From contig NZ_WKEQ01000003.1 of assembly GCF_021605415.1 (NCBI RefSeq), forward strand, positions 124,001 through 188,000: DNA of 64,000 bases, read 5' to 3'. Numbering within the stretch: the first letter of the stretch is position 1; each line of letters opens with the position of its first letter. Source of the DNA: Pseudomonas syringae. Its GTDB lineage: Bacteria; Pseudomonadota; Gammaproteobacteria; Pseudomonadales; Pseudomonadaceae. The notes under the pieces were generated by a model. That model searched no databases and had not been told where the DNA came from. It worked only from the letters and a program-made list of their open reading frames with translations. The translations under genes and the position numbers were made by a program. Below are positions 1-8,815 of the stretch, piece by piece.

Positions 1-195
1 GGCGGAATTTTGCCGCTCACTTTTATAACTACAAAATCTGCGGCGACTTACCTGCCGTTTTCGGACGAGACGAACGACTCGACCTCAGGGATATGCACCA
101 CATTCATTTGGCAAGCAATCAGGCGACTCAAGCACGTTGGGCAAAAATCCATCGTCAGTATTGACTTGGACACCCAGTAGGAAAGCAAAAAGCAA

Positions 196-262
196 AAGAT
201 CGCAGCCTTCGGCAGCGCATACACCAATCCCCTGCAGGAGCTGCCGCAGGCTGCGATCTTTT
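196..262. repeat. Inverted REP-type pair
   Basis: Two arms read as near-perfect reverse complements: AAAAGATCGCAGCCT at 196-210 and its complement at about 248-262, both followed inwards by a GGCAGC/GCTGCC core. The same GATCGCAGCCTTCGGCAGC element recurs near 42716 and 50752, so it is a dispersed family. Typical of Pseudomonas intergenic REP elements. Confidence 0.75.
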
Positions 263-310
263 GATCTTCCGTTTTTTTGCAATGTTGAAATCGATGTCGC
301 CCGGCACATC

Positions 311-341
311 GCATTCGCGAGCAAGCTCGCGATGGGGCCGG
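311..341. repeat. Short palindromic repeat (CGCGAGCAAGCTCGCG type)
   Basis: Contains TCGCGAGCAAGCTCGCGA, an almost perfect palindrome. Related copies occur at 28561-28626, 44860-44950 and 53888-53912. It lies just past the stop codon of the minus-strand hydrolase gene. Confidence 0.6.
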
Positions 342-358
342 CACTGCCAGCGCATGCT

Positions 359-1036
359 CTATTGAAGAAACGCCGCCACTCGCCCGGCCGCGGCAGCCAA
401 ATGCTGCTCATGGGTAAACCCTGAAGCCTTGAGCGGCTTCAAATCGTGATCCCCCGCCACTAGCCAAAACACCTCGATGCTCGGTGACAACGCATACCGC
501 TCAACCGCCTCGCGATTGCCCAGCGCATCCCGCTCACCCTGCACAATCAACGCTCGCGTTTTCAGCCCGGCCAAATGCTCGACCCGAGGTTTCTCCGGTT
601 TGCCCACCGCGTAAAACGGATAGCCCAGGCACACCAGCGCATCCGCGCCCAACTCATCCGCCAGCAAACTGGCCATGCGCCCGCCCATGGACTTGCCGCC
701 AATCGCCAGCGGCCCAGCGACATGGCGTCGCACTTGCGCATACACCTGGCGCCAGCATTCGAGCAGTTTCGGGGCCGGGTTAGGCGGCCGCTTACCGCCA
801 TCGAGCCGACGTTGGGCCATATAGGGAAATTCGAAGCGCAGCACGTTGATGCCCTGTGCAGCGAGGCGCCCCGCCATGTCCGTCATCCAGTCACTGTCCA
901 TCGGCGCGCCGGCACCATGGGCGAGGATCAGGGTGACCGATGCCTTGCCGGGCGACGCGTTCCATAACCATCCGTGATCCCGCACGCACTGCGCCCATTG
1001 ATCCCCGTCAATACCGGCCTTGTGCTGTTTGTCCAT
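359..1036 (-). CDS. Alpha/beta hydrolase, KANL3/Tex30-like family
   Basis: 225 residues. The fold is shown by HGAGAP near residue 40 (oxyanion region), a nucleophile elbow GGKSMGG with Ser116, an acid in QGERD (Asp170) and GDHD with His197, giving a plausible Ser-Asp-His triad. The family includes small bacterial hydrolases of unknown substrate. The frame opens upstream to 1141, but that extension would run into the promoter region of the divergent ccoN and starts with low-complexity sequence; the ATG at 1036 (MDKQHKAG) is the better start. It is transcribed away from the cbb3 cluster, and nothing ties it functionally to respiration. Substrate unknown. Confidence 0.75.
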   Translation of the reverse strand: MDKQHKAGIDGDQWAQCVRDHGWLWNASPGKASVTLILAHGAGAPMDSDWMTDMAGRLAAQGINVLRFEFPYMAQRRLDGGKRPPNPAPKLLECWRQVYAQVRRHVAGPLAIGGKSMGGRMASLLADELGADALVCLGYPFYAVGKPEKPRVEHLAGLKTRALIVQGERDALGNREAVERYALSPSIEVFWLVAGDHDLKPLKASGFTHEQHLAAAAGRVAAFLQ

Positions 1037-1059
1037 GCTTGCCTCGCTTTTAGTCTGCC

Positions 1060-1065
1060 TATAAC
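1060..1065 (+). promoter_or_regulatory. Possible -10 element for the first ccoN operon
   Basis: TATAAC lies 69 bases before the ccoN ATG in the 97-base gap between the divergent hydrolase and ccoN. A weak TTGCCT lies 15 bases upstream. No TTGAT-N4-ATCAA Anr box is visible in this gap, unlike hemN. Weak evidence. Confidence 0.25.
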
Positions 1066-1133
1066 TCCAGACGCAGGGCGCGCTGCCTTTTTTGCAGGCG
1101 TGCGCACTTGCGCTGAACCGTGGATGGGGAACC

Positions 1134-2558
1134 ATGAACACTTCTATCAGTACCGCCTACAACTACAAGGTGGTCCGCCAATTCGCCATTATGACGGTGG
1201 TGTGGGGCATCGTCGGCATGGGGCTCGGGGTTTTTCTCGCGGCTCAATTGGTCTGGCCGCAGCTTAACTTCGATTTGCCCTGGACCAGTTTTGGCCGTCT
1301 GCGCCCGCTGCACACCAACGCGGTGATCTTCGCGTTCGGCGGCTGCGCACTGTTCGCCAGTTCGTTTTATTCGGTGCAACGCACCTGCCAGACGCAATTG
1401 TTTGCCCCGAAAATCGCCGCGTTCTGCTTCTGGGGCTGGCAGCTTGTCATCCTGCTGGCGGCCATCAGCCTGCCGCTGGGTTACACCAGTTCCAAGGAAT
1501 ACGCCGAACTGGAATGGCCGATCGACATTCTGATCACCATTGTCTGGGTCGCCTACGCCGTGGTGTTTTTCGGCACGATCATGCAACGCAAGACCAAACA
1601 CATTTATGTGGGTAACTGGTTTTTCGGCGCGTTCATCATCACCGTGGCGATTTTGCACATCGTCAACAACCTTGAATTGCCGGTGAGTTTCACCAAGTCC
1701 TACTCGGTGTATGCCGGTGCAACCGACGCGATGGTGCAGTGGTGGTACGGCCACAACGCCGTGGGCTTTTTCCTCACCGCCGGTTTCCTCGGGATGATGT
1801 ATTACTTCGTGCCGAAACAGGCCGAGCGTCCGGTGTACTCCTATCGCCTGTCCATCGTGCACTTCTGGGCGCTGATCACCCTGTACATCTGGGCCGGCCC
1901 GCACCACTTGCACTACACCGCGCTGCCGGACTGGGCACAGTCGCTGGGCATGGTGATGTCGCTGATCCTGCTGGCACCGAGTTGGGGCGGCATGATCAAC
2001 GGCATGATGACGCTGTCGGGCGCCTGGCATAAGCTGCGCAGCGACCCGATCCTGCGCTTCCTCGTGGTGTCGCTGGCGTTCTACGGCATGTCGACCTTTG
2101 AAGGTCCGATGATGGCGATCAAGACCGTCAACGCCCTCTCCCACTACACCGACTGGACTATCGGCCACGTTCACGCCGGTGCCCTCGGCTGGGTGGCGAT
2201 GATTTCCATCGGCGCGCTGTACCACATGATCCCGAAAATCTTCGGACGCACGCAGATGCACAGCATCGGCCTGATCAACGCGCATTTCTGGCTTGCCACC
2301 ATTGGCACCGTGCTTTACATCGCCTCGATGTGGGTCAACGGCATCGCTCAAGGCCTGATGTGGCGCGCCGTGAACGAGGACGGCACGCTGACGTATTCCT
2401 TCGTCGAAACCCTGGTGGCCAGCCACCCAGGCTTCGTCGTGCGGCTGATCGGCGGGGCGATCTTCCTCAGCGGCATGTTCCTGATGGCTTACAACACCTG
2501 GCGCACCGTTCGGGCCTCGCGGCCTGCCGACGTCGCCGCTGCCGCGCAGATGGCCTGA
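1134..2558 (+). CDS. ccoN: Cytochrome c oxidase cbb3-type, catalytic subunit I (upstream copy)
   Basis: 474 residues, the usual CcoN length, with about a dozen hydrophobic helices. CcoN is the heme-copper subunit that reduces O2 to water in the inner membrane. Visible ligands: His60 (low-spin heme b), His207 in WWYGHN and the His257-His258 pair (CuB), Tyr251 (the cross-linked Tyr of cbb3 enzymes by position), and His345/His347 in GHVHAG (heme b3 and low-spin heme). I chose ATG 1134 because the protein then begins [12 protein letters not shown], matching the second copy at 4811; the 14 extra upstream residues have no counterpart. First gene of ccoNOQP; ccoO follows after 10 bases. Confidence 0.96.
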   Translation: MNTSISTAYNYKVVRQFAIMTVVWGIVGMGLGVFLAAQLVWPQLNFDLPWTSFGRLRPLHTNAVIFAFGGCALFASSFYSVQRTCQTQLFAPKIAAFCFWGWQLVILLAAISLPLGYTSSKEYAELEWPIDILITIVWVAYAVVFFGTIMQRKTKHIYVGNWFFGAFIITVAILHIVNNLELPVSFTKSYSVYAGATDAMVQWWYGHNAVGFFLTAGFLGMMYYFVPKQAERPVYSYRLSIVHFWALITLYIWAGPHHLHYTALPDWAQSLGMVMSLILLAPSWGGMINGMMTLSGAWHKLRSDPILRFLVVSLAFYGMSTFEGPMMAIKTVNALSHYTDWTIGHVHAGALGWVAMISIGALYHMIPKIFGRTQMHSIGLINAHFWLATIGTVLYIASMWVNGIAQGLMWRAVNEDGTLTYSFVETLVASHPGFVVRLIGGAIFLSGMFLMAYNTWRTVRASRPADVAAAAQMA

Positions 2559-2568
2559 GGAGTCCGCC

Positions 2569-3177
2569 ATGAAACACGAAACGATTGAAAAAAACGTCGG
2601 CTTGCTGATGCTGTTGATGGTGCTCGCCGTGAGCATCGGCGGTCTGACCCAGATTGTCCCGCTGTTCTTCCAGGACGTGACCAACAAACCGGTCGAAGGC
2701 ATGAAGCCTTACACCGCACTGCAACTTGAAGGCCGCGATATCTACATCCGCGAAGGCTGCGTCGGTTGCCATTCGCAGATGATCCGGCCGTTCCGCGCCG
2801 AAACCGAACGCTACGGCCACTACTCGGTCGCTGGTGAAAGCGTCTGGGATCACCCTTTCCTGTGGGGCTCCAAGCGCACCGGACCGGATCTGGCGCGGGT
2901 CGGCGCGCGTTACTCGGATGACTGGCACCGCGCTCACCTGTACAACCCGCGCAACGTCGTGCCGGAGTCGAAAATGCCTGCCTACCCATGGCTGGTCACG
3001 CAACAGGTCGACAGCAGCCACACCGAAACCAAGCTGAAAACCATGCGCACCCTCGGCGTGCCGTACACCGACGACGACATCACCGGCGCGGTGGCCAGCC
3101 TCAAGGGCAAGACCGAAATGGACGCACTGGTCGCCTATCTGCAAGTGCTCGGCACTGCGATCAAGAGCAAGAGGTAA
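2569..3177 (+). CDS. ccoO: Cytochrome c oxidase cbb3-type, mono-heme subunit II (upstream copy)
   Basis: 202 residues. One N-terminal membrane helix (about residues 11-34) anchors a periplasmic c-type cytochrome domain with a CVGCH heme site (Cys64, Cys67, His68) and a likely axial Met136 in ESKMPAYP. CcoO passes electrons from CcoP to CcoN. It lies 10 bases after ccoN and 3 before ccoQ, clearly one operon. The protein is very close to the second copy at 6253 (same length, same motifs), differing mainly near the C-terminus. Confidence 0.96.
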   Translation: MKHETIEKNVGLLMLLMVLAVSIGGLTQIVPLFFQDVTNKPVEGMKPYTALQLEGRDIYIREGCVGCHSQMIRPFRAETERYGHYSVAGESVWDHPFLWGSKRTGPDLARVGARYSDDWHRAHLYNPRNVVPESKMPAYPWLVTQQVDSSHTETKLKTMRTLGVPYTDDDITGAVASLKGKTEMDALVAYLQVLGTAIKSKR

Positions 3178-3180
3178 GCC

Positions 3181-3378
3181 ATGGTCATTGAAATGAGCAG
3201 CGGTCTGATTCGCGGCCTCGGCACGGTCGTGGTGTTCGTGGCCTTCGTCGGCCTGACCCTTTGGGTGTTCAACAGCAAGCGCAATCCGGAATTTGCCGAA
3301 GCACGTTTGCTGCCGTTCGCTGACGAACCGCAACCCGACGCCATCCAAAAAAATGAAACAAGGAGTACCCGGCCATGA
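3181..3378 (+). CDS. ccoQ: Cbb3 oxidase small membrane subunit (upstream copy)
   Basis: 65 residues with one membrane helix (about residues 7-30: [20 protein letters not shown]) followed by [19 protein letters not shown], the conserved CcoQ tail seen also in the copy at 6867. CcoQ stabilises the CcoNOP complex in the membrane. It starts 3 bases after ccoO and its stop overlaps the ccoP start by 4 bases (ATGA), implying translational coupling. Confidence 0.92.
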   Translation: MVIEMSSGLIRGLGTVVVFVAFVGLTLWVFNSKRNPEFAEARLLPFADEPQPDAIQKNETRSTRP

Positions 3379-4328
3379 CCACTTTCTGGAGTACGTGGAT
3401 CTGCGTACTGACCCTTGGCAGCCTGATCGGCCTGACCTGGTTGCTGATCGGCACCCGTCGGGGCGAAACCAAGGGCAGCACCGACCAGACCATGGGCCAC
3501 AGTTTCGACGGCATTGAGGAGTACGACAATCCATTGCCGCAGTGGTGGTTCATGCTGTTCGCCGGCACGCTGGTGTTCGCCGTCGGCTATCTGATTCTCT
3601 ATCCGGGCCTGGGCAACTGGAAAGGCATCTTGCCGGGCTATGAGGACGGCTGGACCGGCGTGCATGAGTGGGAAAAGGAAATGAACAAGGCCGATGCCAG
3701 ATTCGGCCCGGTCTTCGCCAAATTCGCCGCGATGCCGCTGGAGGAAGTGGCGCAGGATCCGCAAGCGCTGAAAATGGGCGGTCGTCTGTTCGCTTCCAAC
3801 TGCTCGGTCTGCCATGGCTCGGATGCCAAGGGCGCATACGGCTTCCCGAATCTGACCGACAAGGACTGGCGCTGGGGCGGCAACGCCGAAACCATCAAGA
3901 CCACCATCATGGGTGGCCGCGTGGCGGCGATGCCGGCGTGGGGTGAAGTGTTGGGTGATGCGGGCGTGAAAAACGTTGCGGCGTATGTGCGCCACGATTT
4001 GGCCGGGTTGCCGCTGCCAGCGGAGAACAAGGCTGATCTGCAAGCCGGGCAACAAGCGTTCAATACCACCTGCGCAGCCTGTCACGGCGCAAACGGTCAA
4101 GGCACTGAAGCCATGGGCGCACCCAATCTGACACACCCGGCCGGTTTCATTTACGGCACAGGTCTGACGCAACTGGAGCAAACCATCCGTTATGGCCGTC
4201 AGGGGCATATGCCTGCACAGGCCGACCTGCTCGGCAATGACAAAGTGCAACTTTTGACTGCATATGTGTACAGCCTGTCAAGCCGATTGAATACAGAAAA
4301 CTTACAGACTGAAAACAAAGCCGACTGA
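3375..4328 (+). CDS. ccoP: Cytochrome c oxidase cbb3-type, di-heme subunit III (upstream copy)
   Basis: 317 residues with two membrane segments (about 5-25 and 56-77), typical of Pseudomonas CcoP, then two c-type heme domains with CSVCH (Cys143, Cys146, His147) and CAACH (Cys233, Cys236, His237). It accepts electrons from soluble or membrane cytochromes c. It is 10 residues shorter than the second copy at 7049, which carries an extra segment before the [12 protein letters not shown] motif. Last gene of the first operon; a strong hairpin follows at 4341. Confidence 0.96.
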   Translation: MTTFWSTWICVLTLGSLIGLTWLLIGTRRGETKGSTDQTMGHSFDGIEEYDNPLPQWWFMLFAGTLVFAVGYLILYPGLGNWKGILPGYEDGWTGVHEWEKEMNKADARFGPVFAKFAAMPLEEVAQDPQALKMGGRLFASNCSVCHGSDAKGAYGFPNLTDKDWRWGGNAETIKTTIMGGRVAAMPAWGEVLGDAGVKNVAAYVRHDLAGLPLPAENKADLQAGQQAFNTTCAACHGANGQGTEAMGAPNLTHPAGFIYGTGLTQLEQTIRYGRQGHMPAQADLLGNDKVQLLTAYVYSLSSRLNTENLQTENKAD

Positions 4329-4340
4329 TGATTATTTCAA

Positions 4341-4372
4341 ACACTGCCGCATTTTTTGCGATGCGGCAGTGT
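4341..4372 (+). terminator. Hairpin between the two cco operons
   Basis: A perfect 12-bp stem, ACACTGCCGCAT paired with ATGCGGCAGTGT, around an 8-base loop, 12 bases after the ccoP stop. No T tract follows (next bases CTCGCCCCC), so it may be a weak terminator or an mRNA 3'-end stabiliser rather than a classic intrinsic terminator. Confidence 0.5.
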
Positions 4373-4810
4373 CTCGCCCCCTTGCGACGCATTGTCGCAC
4401 CCTCAAAACGCCCCACCTTTCGGATCGTCCGATTCGGGTCTACGCTTCAGCGAAGCGGACAGGTCAACGCCGGTTCCGGATCCACCTTAAAACGCTGTGT
4501 TCAACCAATTGGCTGGGTGAATGGCCGCAAAGGCCGGTAGATACCGGCTGTCGTGCCAACTGGCTTACGTCACTCGCTCCGGCGGTTTGAACACACCCCG
4601 TTACAAGCGACCGGATCCCCTCGACTTTTTTGCCTGCCGCGACATTTTGTCAGGGGGCATTTTTGTCCTTACGCAGTGCATGGAAAGGCCGCAGAATCAG
4701 CGCCCGAAAGCATTGACGCAGGTCATGCCGCGTTGCATTGACCCCCTGCTTTCTACATACTCGCGACCAGTTTTACTCCTAATAAAATATCCAAACCGTG
4801 GAACCTTAGA
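4373..4810. other. 438-base structured intergenic region before the second ccoN
   Basis: No convincing gene: the short open frames here have no recognisable content and compete with one another. Several small inverted repeats are visible, including GGCCGCAAAGGCC and CCGGTAGATACCGG near 4522-4548. An Anr-like site is at 4713. The region therefore looks like a long regulatory leader, possibly with a small RNA; I recognise no named RNA family. Confidence 0.4.
4713..4726 (+). promoter_or_regulatory. Anr/Fnr-type site before the second ccoN operon
   Basis: TTGAC-GCAG-GTCAT resembles the Anr consensus TTGAT-N4-ATCAA with correct spacing. Each half-site has the tolerated T/C or A/G change, and the last base differs. 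A TACATA at 4754-4759 is a possible -10, giving an activator position near -46 rather than the ideal -41.5. No comparable site precedes the first operon. Confidence 0.5.
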
Positions 4811-6253
4811 ATGAGCACAGCAATCAGTCCGACTGCTTATAACTATAAGGTAGTCCGCCAGTTCGCCATCATGACGGTGGTCTGGGGGATCCTTGGCATG
4901 GGGCTCGGTGTATTCATCGCCTCGCAACTGGTCTGGCCGGAGCTGAACTTCGGTCTGGAATGGACGAGCTTTGGTCGCCTGCGCCCGCTGCACACAAACC
5001 TGGTCATTTTTGCCTTCGGTGGATGTGCACTGTTTGCCACTTCCTATTACGTCGTGCAGCGAACCTGCCAGACGCGGCTGATTTCCGACAGCCTTGCGGC
5101 CTTCCACTTCTGGGGCTGGCAAGCGGTGATCATCGGCGCCATCGTCACCTTGCCGCTGGGTTACACCACCACCAAGGAATACGCTGAACTGGAATGGCCG
5201 CTGGCCATTTTGCTGGCCATTGTCTGGGTCACCTACGGTCTGGTGTTCTTCGGCACCATCGTCAAGCGCAAGACCAAGCACATCTACGTCGGCAACTGGT
5301 TCTACGGCGCGTTCATCGTCGTGACCGCGATGTTGCACATCGTCAACCACATGTCGCTGCCGGTCAGTCTGTTCAAGTCGTATTCGGCTTACTCGGGCGC
5401 AACCGACGCGATGATCCAGTGGTGGTACGGCCACAACGCCGTGGGTTTCTTCCTGACCACCGGCTTCCTGGGGATGATGTATTACTTCGTGCCGAAACAG
5501 GCCGAACGTCCGATCTACTCCTATCGCCTGTCGATTGTTCACTTCTGGGCGCTGATCACCCTGTACATCTGGGCCGGCCCGCACCACCTTCACTACACCG
5601 CGCTGCCGGACTGGGCACAATCGCTGGGCATGGCGATGTCGATCATCCTGCTCGCGCCAAGCTGGGGCGGCATGATCAACGGCATGATGACCCTGTCGGG
5701 CGCCTGGCATAAGCTGCGCACCGACCCGATCCTGCGCTTCCTTGTGGTGTCGCTGGCGTTCTACGGCATGTCGACCTTTGAAGGTCCGATGATGGCGATC
5801 AAGACCGTCAACTCGCTCTCGCACTACACCGACTGGACCATCGGCCACGTACACGCCGGCGCGCTCGGCTGGGTGGCGATGATTTCCATCGGCGCGATCT
5901 ATCACATGATTCCACGACTGTTCGGCCGCGCGCAGATGCACAGCACCGGCCTGATCAACGCTCACTTCTGGCTCGCTACCATCGGCACCGTGCTTTACAT
6001 CGCGTCGATGTGGGTCAACGGCATTACCCAAGGCCTGATGTGGCGTGCAATCAACGATGACGGCACCCTCACCTACTCGTTCGTCGAAGCGCTGCAAGCC
6101 AGCCATCCCGGCTTCATTGTTCGCGCCCTGGGCGGGGCGTTCTTTGCCAGCGGCATGTTGCTGATGGCTTACAACGTCTGGCGCACCGTGCGCGCCTCGA
6201 ACCCGGCCGAAGCTGAAGCCGCCGCCACGATTGCTGTAGTTGGAGCTCACTGA
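4811..6253 (+). CDS. ccoN: Cytochrome c oxidase cbb3-type, catalytic subunit I (downstream copy)
   Basis: 480 residues. Same ligand set as the upstream copy: His in RPLHTN, GHN, the HH pair in WAGPHHLHY, and GHVHAG. The two CcoN proteins differ mainly in the first 200 residues and at the C-terminus; the central part (DNA about 5520-5830) is nearly identical at nucleotide level, including an unbroken match of more than 65 bases, which suggests gene conversion. ATG 4811 follows a 480-base leader with an Anr-like site, so this copy probably has its own oxygen-regulated promoter. The stop overlaps the ccoO start by one base (TGATG). Confidence 0.96.
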   Translation: MSTAISPTAYNYKVVRQFAIMTVVWGILGMGLGVFIASQLVWPELNFGLEWTSFGRLRPLHTNLVIFAFGGCALFATSYYVVQRTCQTRLISDSLAAFHFWGWQAVIIGAIVTLPLGYTTTKEYAELEWPLAILLAIVWVTYGLVFFGTIVKRKTKHIYVGNWFYGAFIVVTAMLHIVNHMSLPVSLFKSYSAYSGATDAMIQWWYGHNAVGFFLTTGFLGMMYYFVPKQAERPIYSYRLSIVHFWALITLYIWAGPHHLHYTALPDWAQSLGMAMSIILLAPSWGGMINGMMTLSGAWHKLRTDPILRFLVVSLAFYGMSTFEGPMMAIKTVNSLSHYTDWTIGHVHAGALGWVAMISIGAIYHMIPRLFGRAQMHSTGLINAHFWLATIGTVLYIASMWVNGITQGLMWRAINDDGTLTYSFVEALQASHPGFIVRALGGAFFASGMLLMAYNVWRTVRASNPAEAEAAATIAVVGAH

Positions 6254-6861
6254 TGAAGCATGAAGCCGTCGAGAAGAACATTGGCCTGCTGGCCTTCTTC
6301 ATGGTCATCGCCGTCAGCGTGGGTGGCCTGACTCAAATCGTTCCGCTGTTTTTCCAGGACGTTACCAACAAGCCGGTCGAAGGCATGAAGCCACGCCCGG
6401 CCCTGGAACTGGAAGGTCGCGACATCTACATCGCCAACGGCTGTGTCGGCTGCCACTCGCAGATGATCCGTCCGTTCCGTGCTGAAACCGAACGCTACGG
6501 CCACTACTCGGTCGCCGGTGAAAGCGTCTGGGACCACCCGTTCCTGTGGGGTTCCAAGCGTACCGGCCCGGATCTGGCCCGTGTCGGCGGTCGTTACTCC
6601 GATGACTGGCATCGCGCGCATTTGTACAACCCGCGCAACGTGGTGCCGGAATCGAAAATGCCGGCGTACCCGTTCCTCGTGGAACACAAGCTCGACGGCA
6701 ATGACACTGCCAAGAAAATGGAAGTCCTGCGTACGCTCGGCGTGCCTTACACCGACGAAGATATCGCCGGTGCGAAGGATGCCGTGAAGGGCAAGACCGA
6801 AATGGACGCGCTGGTGGCCTATCTGCAAGGCCTGGGCACCATCATCAAAAGCAAACGGTGA
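6253..6861 (+). CDS. ccoO: Cytochrome c oxidase cbb3-type, mono-heme subunit II (downstream copy)
   Basis: 202 residues with an N-terminal membrane anchor, a CVGCH heme site and ESKMPAYP carrying the probable axial Met. It starts on the last base of the ccoN stop, so translation is coupled, unlike the upstream operon where 10 bases separate the genes. Its differences from the upstream copy cluster in the last third ([19 protein letters not shown] region). Confidence 0.96.
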   Translation: MKHEAVEKNIGLLAFFMVIAVSVGGLTQIVPLFFQDVTNKPVEGMKPRPALELEGRDIYIANGCVGCHSQMIRPFRAETERYGHYSVAGESVWDHPFLWGSKRTGPDLARVGGRYSDDWHRAHLYNPRNVVPESKMPAYPFLVEHKLDGNDTAKKMEVLRTLGVPYTDEDIAGAKDAVKGKTEMDALVAYLQGLGTIIKSKR

Positions 6862-6866
6862 TCTGA

Positions 6867-7052
6867 ATGGATATCGGGATGATTCGAGGCCTGGGCACCG
6901 TTGTCGTGATGGTGGCCTTCATCGGTCTGGCGTTGTGGGTGTTCAGCCCCAAGCGCAAGTCGGAGTTTGAAGACGCGACCTTGCTGCCTTTTGCGGATGA
7001 TCCCGAAGCCATCAAGCACGTCGAGCAAGCTTCTAGGAGTAACAAAGAATGA
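6867..7052 (+). CDS. ccoQ: Cbb3 oxidase small membrane subunit (downstream copy)
   Basis: 61 residues, one membrane helix (about 3-26) then [22 protein letters not shown], the same tail as the upstream CcoQ. It starts 5 bases after ccoO and overlaps the ccoP start by 4 bases. The N-terminus is four residues shorter than in the upstream copy, beginning [10 protein letters not shown]. Confidence 0.92.
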   Translation: MDIGMIRGLGTVVVMVAFIGLALWVFSPKRKSEFEDATLLPFADDPEAIKHVEQASRSNKE

Positions 7053-8032
7053 CTACATTCTGGAGTCTGTACGTCACAGTCCTCAGTCTGGGCACCATTT
7101 TCGCCCTGACCTGGCTGCTGCTGTCGACCCGTAAAGGCCAGCGCAGCGAGCAGACAGATGAAACGGTCGGCCACTCCTTCGACGGGATCGAGGAGTACGA
7201 CAACCCGCTGCCGAAATGGTGGTTCATGCTGTTCGTGGGCACCATCATCTTCGCCCTCGGCTATCTGGTTCTGTACCCGGGACTGGGCAACTGGAAAGGC
7301 CTGTTGCCGGGTTACAACTACCTGGATAACGACAAGCAGACCGCGTTCGCCAATGGCAAGACCGGTTGGACCGGCGTTCACGAATGGGAAAAAGAAATGG
7401 CCCGCTCGGACGCCAAGTTCGGCCCGATCTTCGCCAAGTTCGCCGCCATGCCGATCGAAGAAGTGGCCAAGGATCCGCAAGCCCTGAAGATGGGCGGACG
7501 ACTGTTCGCTTCCAACTGCTCGGTCTGCCACGGCTCCGACGCCAAGGGCGCCTATGGCTTCCCCAATCTGACCGACGCCGACTGGCGCTGGGGCGGTGAG
7601 CCGGAAACCATCAAGACCACCATCATGGGCGGTCGCCATGCGGTTATGCCGGCGTGGGCCGAAGTGATCGGCGAACAAGGCGTTGCCGACGTCGCCGCTT
7701 TCGTCGTCAGCAACCTCGACGGCCGCAAGCTGCCGGAAGACGCCAAGGCTGATCCAGTCAACGGCCAGAAATTGTTCGCCGCCAACTGCGTGGCGTGCCA
7801 CGGCCCGGCGGGCAAAGGCACCCCGGCAATGGGCGCGCCTGACCTGACTCACCCGGCCGCGTTCATCTACGGTTCAAGCTTCGCCCAACTGCAACAGACT
7901 ATCCGTTACGGCCGCCAGGGCCAGATGCCTGCCCAGGAACAGCTGCAAGGCAACGACAAGGTTCACTTGTTGGCCGCCTACGTTTACAGCCTGTCTCACG
8001 GTGAAAAAGCACCCGAGCCCGAGGCGCAATAA
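7049..8032 (+). CDS. ccoP: Cytochrome c oxidase cbb3-type, di-heme subunit III (downstream copy)
   Basis: 327 residues with two N-terminal membrane segments, then CSVCH and CVACH heme-binding motifs. Compared with the upstream CcoP it has an insertion ([16 protein letters not shown]) before the [12 protein letters not shown] segment, in the linker ahead of the heme domains, and a charged C-terminal tail (EKAPEPEAQ). Last gene of the second operon, followed by a strong terminator. Confidence 0.96.
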   Translation: MTTFWSLYVTVLSLGTIFALTWLLLSTRKGQRSEQTDETVGHSFDGIEEYDNPLPKWWFMLFVGTIIFALGYLVLYPGLGNWKGLLPGYNYLDNDKQTAFANGKTGWTGVHEWEKEMARSDAKFGPIFAKFAAMPIEEVAKDPQALKMGGRLFASNCSVCHGSDAKGAYGFPNLTDADWRWGGEPETIKTTIMGGRHAVMPAWAEVIGEQGVADVAAFVVSNLDGRKLPEDAKADPVNGQKLFAANCVACHGPAGKGTPAMGAPDLTHPAAFIYGSSFAQLQQTIRYGRQGQMPAQEQLQGNDKVHLLAAYVYSLSHGEKAPEPEAQ

Positions 8033-8051
8033 GTAAAGGCTCGTTGTAACG

Positions 8052-8088
8052 AAAAAAGCCCCGTCAGCGAACCGACGGGGCTTTTTTA
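8052..8088 (+). terminator. Intrinsic terminator after the second cco operon
   Basis: AAAAAGCCCCGTC pairs with GACGGGGCTTTTTT around an 8-base loop: a GC-rich stem of 8 bp followed by six T residues. The A tract on the other side makes it potentially bidirectional, which also suits the convergent small gene at 8169. Confidence 0.9.
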
Positions 8089-8168
8089 TTGTTTGCCAGC
8101 CCAGATTGACTTCACTGGCACCGTGCTGACCAGTGTCCGGTCACGCCACTGGTTGTCCCGCACAAGGA

Positions 8169-8432
8169 TCAATCAAGAATCTTGCCGCCTCCCAAACCAT
8201 CCAGCGGATCGCGCGGCCTTGGCCTGGAGGGCGGCTTGTTGCCGGCCAATGATTGCTTCGTGTTCATTGGGCCTGTGGGCGTTGGCAAGGCACCCTGAGT
8301 TGCCAATGCTTCAAGCGCTACGTGAAGGGCCGCGGCAACCAGCGGCGCTTTCGGCACTGCGGCGTCGACAATGCTTTTTAACGCATCGATTTCATGCGTG
8401 ACGTTTTCAATGCTTTTCACAGCGTCCTGCAT
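8169..8432 (-). CDS. Small hypothetical protein
   Basis: 87 residues from ATG 8432, chosen because AAGGA lies 8 bases upstream; the ATG at 8441 has the same AAGGA abutting it and the longer frame to 8582 has no ribosome site. The N-terminal half (MQDAVKSIENVTHEIDALKSIVDAAVPKAPLVAAALHVALEALA) predicts amphipathic or hydrophobic helices; the C-terminal half is Pro/Arg/Gly-rich and probably disordered. No known family recognised. It sits between the second cco operon and ccoG, pointing against both, so it is unlikely to be part of either operon. Confidence 0.55.
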   Translation of the reverse strand: MQDAVKSIENVTHEIDALKSIVDAAVPKAPLVAAALHVALEALATQGALPTPTGPMNTKQSLAGNKPPSRPRPRDPLDGLGGGKILD

Positions 8433-8815
8433 AATGTTCATCCTTGAGAAAGTGCTGTCCTGGAAATATTCGCTATCACTGCTACGCGCCTGATCGACTG
8501 CAAAACCGTGATCTTGTCGACCATACAGATACCGCATCCCTGCGACCAATCTGCTGTGTCTCAAGGTTTGTTGAGCCGTCACTTCTGTTCGAAAACAACG
8601 TCCGGTAAAAATCCGTCCATACTCAACAAGTCAATTGACCTGCGTCAGGCTTTGCTGGATTCGCTACACCATTCATGATTTTTCCCCAACGCGACCAAAG
8701 GTCGCACCCTTGAGCCAGAGCGACAGGCGTATCATCGCGTCACTGCAACAACCCTTTTTGACCCCGGTCGGCATGTATCGACCGAGGCATTTTTCCACTG
8801 CCGTGGGATGCACTG
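8433..8815. other. Intergenic region upstream of ccoG
   Basis: About 380 bases with no gene that I can support. It carries the promoter of the small minus-strand gene and of ccoG. An Anr-like site is listed at 8635; otherwise nothing recognisable. Confidence 0.5.
8635..8648 (+). promoter_or_regulatory. Weak Anr-type site before ccoG
   Basis: TTGAC-CTGC-GTCAG has the spacing and inner bases of an Anr box but differs at the outer base of the right half. CATGAT at 8674-8679 could be a -10. Its form closely parallels the site at 4713, which raises confidence a little. Confidence 0.35.

Larger units (their letters stand above)
1..358. other. Intergenic region with REP-type repeats, no credible gene
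   Basis: The first 358 bases hold no reading frame with recognisable protein content; the short open frames on both strands overlap one another and match no family I know. The region contains one inverted REP pair and one short palindromic repeat (listed separately). Whatever gene lies upstream is outside the window. Confidence 0.6.

Noticed and set aside
1059..2702. 547-codon open frame antisense to ccoN, and the similar one at 4697-6250
   Set aside because: Shadow frames of highly GC-biased ccoN; Arg/His/Gln/Asp-rich content with no domain, and the ccoN protein on the other strand is unmistakable.
4369..4814. Short open frames in the intergenic region before the second ccoN
   Set aside because: Overlapping, no ribosome sites, no family, and they cross hairpins and the Anr-like site.
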